64,000 nucleotides of DNA from CAUSWF01 sp963535465. GTDB lineage: Bacteria; Bacillota_I; Bacilli_A; RF39; UBA660. Positions 62,457 to 64,000 of this stretch are shown piece after piece. Numbering within the stretch: the first letter of the stretch is position 1; each line of letters opens with the position of its first letter. Under the pieces are notes generated by a model, which was not told the origin of the DNA, did no database searches, and saw only the letters and a program-made list of their open reading frames with translations. The position numbers were made by a program, and so were the translations under genes. Location: positions 1 to 64,000 of the forward strand of contig CAUSWF010000004.1 of NCBI GenBank assembly GCA_963535465.1, written 5' to 3'.

Positions 62457-63419
62457 ATGATACCAAAGAAATATAAAACATTTAAAAATTTAGATGAACA
62501 AATTAGTATATTAGAAGATAAAGGATTAATTATATCCGATAAAAAATATGCTAAAGATGTATTGCTTAGAGAAAACTATTTCTTTATTAACGGTTATAGG
62601 CACCTATTAATGCAATCATCAACAGATAAAAAGAAGTTCATACCAGGTACTAGATTTGAAGAACTATATAGTATATTCCTATTCGATAGATCATTTAGAA
62701 ATATAATATTTAAATACTTATTAGTTATTGAAAATAACCTAAAGTCTATAACATCATATCAATTATCTAAAAAATATGGATTTAAAGAATATGAATATTT
62801 AAAGCCAAAAAACTTTTCACAAGACTCATCAAAGCGAAGACAAATTAATGATTTAATAAGCAAGATGAAAAGACAAATTAGAATAAATGGAGGGCAACAT
62901 TCAGCAACACAACATTATGTTCAAAATTATGGATATATTCCTCTATGGATATTAGTAAAAGTATTATCATTTGGAATAATTGGAGAATTATATTTGGTGC
63001 TAAAAGATGAAGACAAACAAAATATAGCCAATGCATATGGAATAGATTTTAAAGAATTAGAATCATATTTGCCAATACTAGCAAACTATAGAAATTTATG
63101 TGCACATGAAGATTTATTGTATAACAATAGAAGCCAAAAGTTAATAAATGACAATATATATCATCAAAAATTAAATATACCAAAAGATGAAGAAGGAATT
63201 TATTTATTTGGTAAAAATGATTTATTTGCACTTGTTATTATTATGAAACAATTATTAAATAATGATGACTTTAAAAATATGACTTTAGAGCTAAATCAAG
63301 TAATTGCAACACTTGCTTACAATTTAAACACAATAAGAGTAGAAAAAGTATTAAAAATTATGGGCTTTCCACCGAATTGGAAAGATATAGTAGATATAAG
63401 GAGTGAAGTAGATGGATAA
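62457..63419 (+). CDS. Abi family protein (Abi_2, HEPN-like), second copy
   Basis: A 320-residue Abi_2 protein, clearly in the same superfamily as the gene at 1875 but only distantly similar. Family features are NYFFINGYRHLL (about 39-50), FEELYSIFLFDRSFR, LLVIENNLKS, and the HEPN R-x4-H at R212-H217 (RNLCAH). No small RNA like the one beside the first copy is visible here. Its last eight bases overlap the start of an HtrA-type protease, so it is cotranscribed with a housekeeping gene, an unusual position for a toxin-like gene. Confidence 0.85.
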   Translation: MIPKKYKTFKNLDEQISILEDKGLIISDKKYAKDVLLRENYFFINGYRHLLMQSSTDKKKFIPGTRFEELYSIFLFDRSFRNIIFKYLLVIENNLKSITSYQLSKKYGFKEYEYLKPKNFSQDSSKRRQINDLISKMKRQIRINGGQHSATQHYVQNYGYIPLWILVKVLSFGIIGELYLVLKDEDKQNIANAYGIDFKELESYLPILANYRNLCAHEDLLYNNRSQKLINDNIYHQKLNIPKDEEGIYLFGKNDLFALVIIMKQLLNNDDFKNMTLELNQVIATLAYNLNTIRVEKVLKIMGFPPNWKDIVDIRSEVDG

Positions 63420-64000
63420 AGAAGAAAAAATAGAAACAGCTAAAATAGAAGAAATAGATAAGAAAATAGAAATTTCAAAACCTAAAAAAGACAATTCATT
63501 ATTAATAGCAATAATAGGATTTATATTAGGGGCAATATTTGTAATAATTATATTAAAAACAAATATGTTTAAAAATAACGGTAATTTAGTAATAACTAAA
63601 AATGAAACGCAAGTTTATGAGAAAAATTCTTTAGCAGCAGCAGTTGATAAAATATATGATGCAGTAGTATTGGTATCTGCATATAAAGGTGAAACACAAT
63701 TATCAACAGGATCTGGATTTGTATATAAAGCTGATAAAAATTATGGATATATACTTACCAATGAACATGTTATAAGTAATGCTAATAAAGCGTTATTAAC
63801 TATGAGTAATGGTAAGGAAATAGAAGGAGAAATACTTGGTAAAGACTCTTATTTAGATTTAGCAGTAATAAGAATAAAAAGAGAAGATATTATAGGAATA
63901 GCTAATATTGGTAAAAGTGAAAAAACAAGACTAGGAGATACAGTATTCACAGTAGGATCACCTATGGGAAAAGCCTATAGAGGTACAGTAACAGCTGGAA
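63412..64000 (+). CDS. HtrA/DegP-like serine protease, partial
   Basis: The frame starts at ATG 63412 behind AAGGAG and runs off the window, giving about 196 residues. A charged cytoplasmic N-terminus is followed by one membrane segment (about 31-50) and a trypsin-like domain facing outside. The catalytic His is in YILTNEHV and the Asp in SYLDLAVIRI; the Ser and PDZ domain lie beyond the end. HtrA degrades or refolds misfolded secreted proteins. Confidence 0.88.
   Translation, partial: MDKEEKIETAKIEEIDKKIEISKPKKDNSLLIAIIGFILGAIFVIIILKTNMFKNNGNLVITKNETQVYEKNSLAAAVDKIYDAVVLVSAYKGETQLSTGSGFVYKADKNYGYILTNEHVISNANKALLTMSNGKEIEGEILGKDSYLDLAVIRIKREDIIGIANIGKSEKTRLGDTVFTVGSPMGKAYRGTVTAG

Noticed and set aside
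1..64000. tRNA or rRNA genes
   Set aside because: No cloverleaf pattern or rRNA-like conserved stretch was noticed on either strand, though a tRNA search program was not available.

Overview
The window is very AT-rich, low-GC Gram-positive type DNA. Genes have strong AGGAGG ribosome binding sites, promoters are often of the extended -10 form (TGnTATAAT), and TAA, TAG and TGA are all used as stops, with a peptide chain release factor 2 gene to read TGA. Gene order (lgt-yvcK-whiA, the S10-spc-alpha ribosomal cluster, ecfA1-ecfA2-truA-rplM-rpsI, ftsEX) is that of Bacillota/Bacilli. A solitary Spo0A DNA-binding domain, missing L30 and EcfT genes, a compact MetK and short FTHFS suggest a reduced, probably non-sporulating host-associated lineage (RF39/Mollicutes-like Bacilli would fit). 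That placement is inference, not proven.

Layout. 1-5,300: an accessory region with a Nudix hydrolase, two decayed SEC-C tails that bracket a small cassette (XRE repressor, zinc-ribbon/DUF3862 membrane protein, Abi/HEPN toxin-like protein and a small structured RNA with its own promoter and terminator), then two unrecognised genes. 5,390-6,390: S-box riboswitch and a compact SAM synthetase. 6,457-10,420: prfB and the ftsE-ftsX-M23 peptidase division/cell-wall operon. 10,472-16,146: uvrB and uvrA with a tRNA-binding protein and an XRE regulator between them. 16,149-20,960: YvlD-like protein, lgt, yvcK, whiA and a TGS-domain nucleoside kinase. 21,000-26,755: gap, pgk and tpiA, with a lipid flippase-like protein and a diacylglycerol glucosyltransferase between pgk and tpiA. 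26,776-31,350: a frameshifted Spo0A_C gene, an AAA/DUF4143 ATPase, dinB and fhs.

31,398-45,710: one long ribosomal superoperon behind a strong promoter and a structured leader: rpsJ-rplC-rplD-rplW-rplB-rpsS-rplV-rpsC-rplP-rpmC-rpsQ-rplN-rplX-rplE-rpsN-rpsH-rplF-rplR-rpsE-rplO-secY-adk-map-infA-rpmJ-rpsM-rpsK-rpoA-rplQ. 45,769-48,790: polysaccharide deacetylase, SDR and uppS. 48,850-52,137: two degenerate ECF ATPase homologues, truA, and rplM-rpsI behind their own leader.

52,073-54,576: a decayed integrative element scar in the 3' end of rpsI (duplicated gene end, integrase C-terminal stub, repeated arm-like sites) followed by an IS1202-like insertion sequence with a 30-bp target duplication. 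54,614-61,408: LiaF-like and DUF4097 envelope proteins, then a type VII secretion-type block (EssC, an EsaB-like ubiquitin fold protein and two tiny helical proteins). 61,408-64,000: a zinc-dependent phospholipase C family protein, a second Abi/HEPN protein, and an HtrA-type protease cut by the window edge.

The most interesting items are the Abi gene with its adjacent small RNA inside a repeat-bracketed cassette, the ECF ATPase pair that has lost catalytic residues and its EcfT partner, the Spo0A_C gene split at an A8 run, the compact MetK under S-box control, and the rpsI integration scar.
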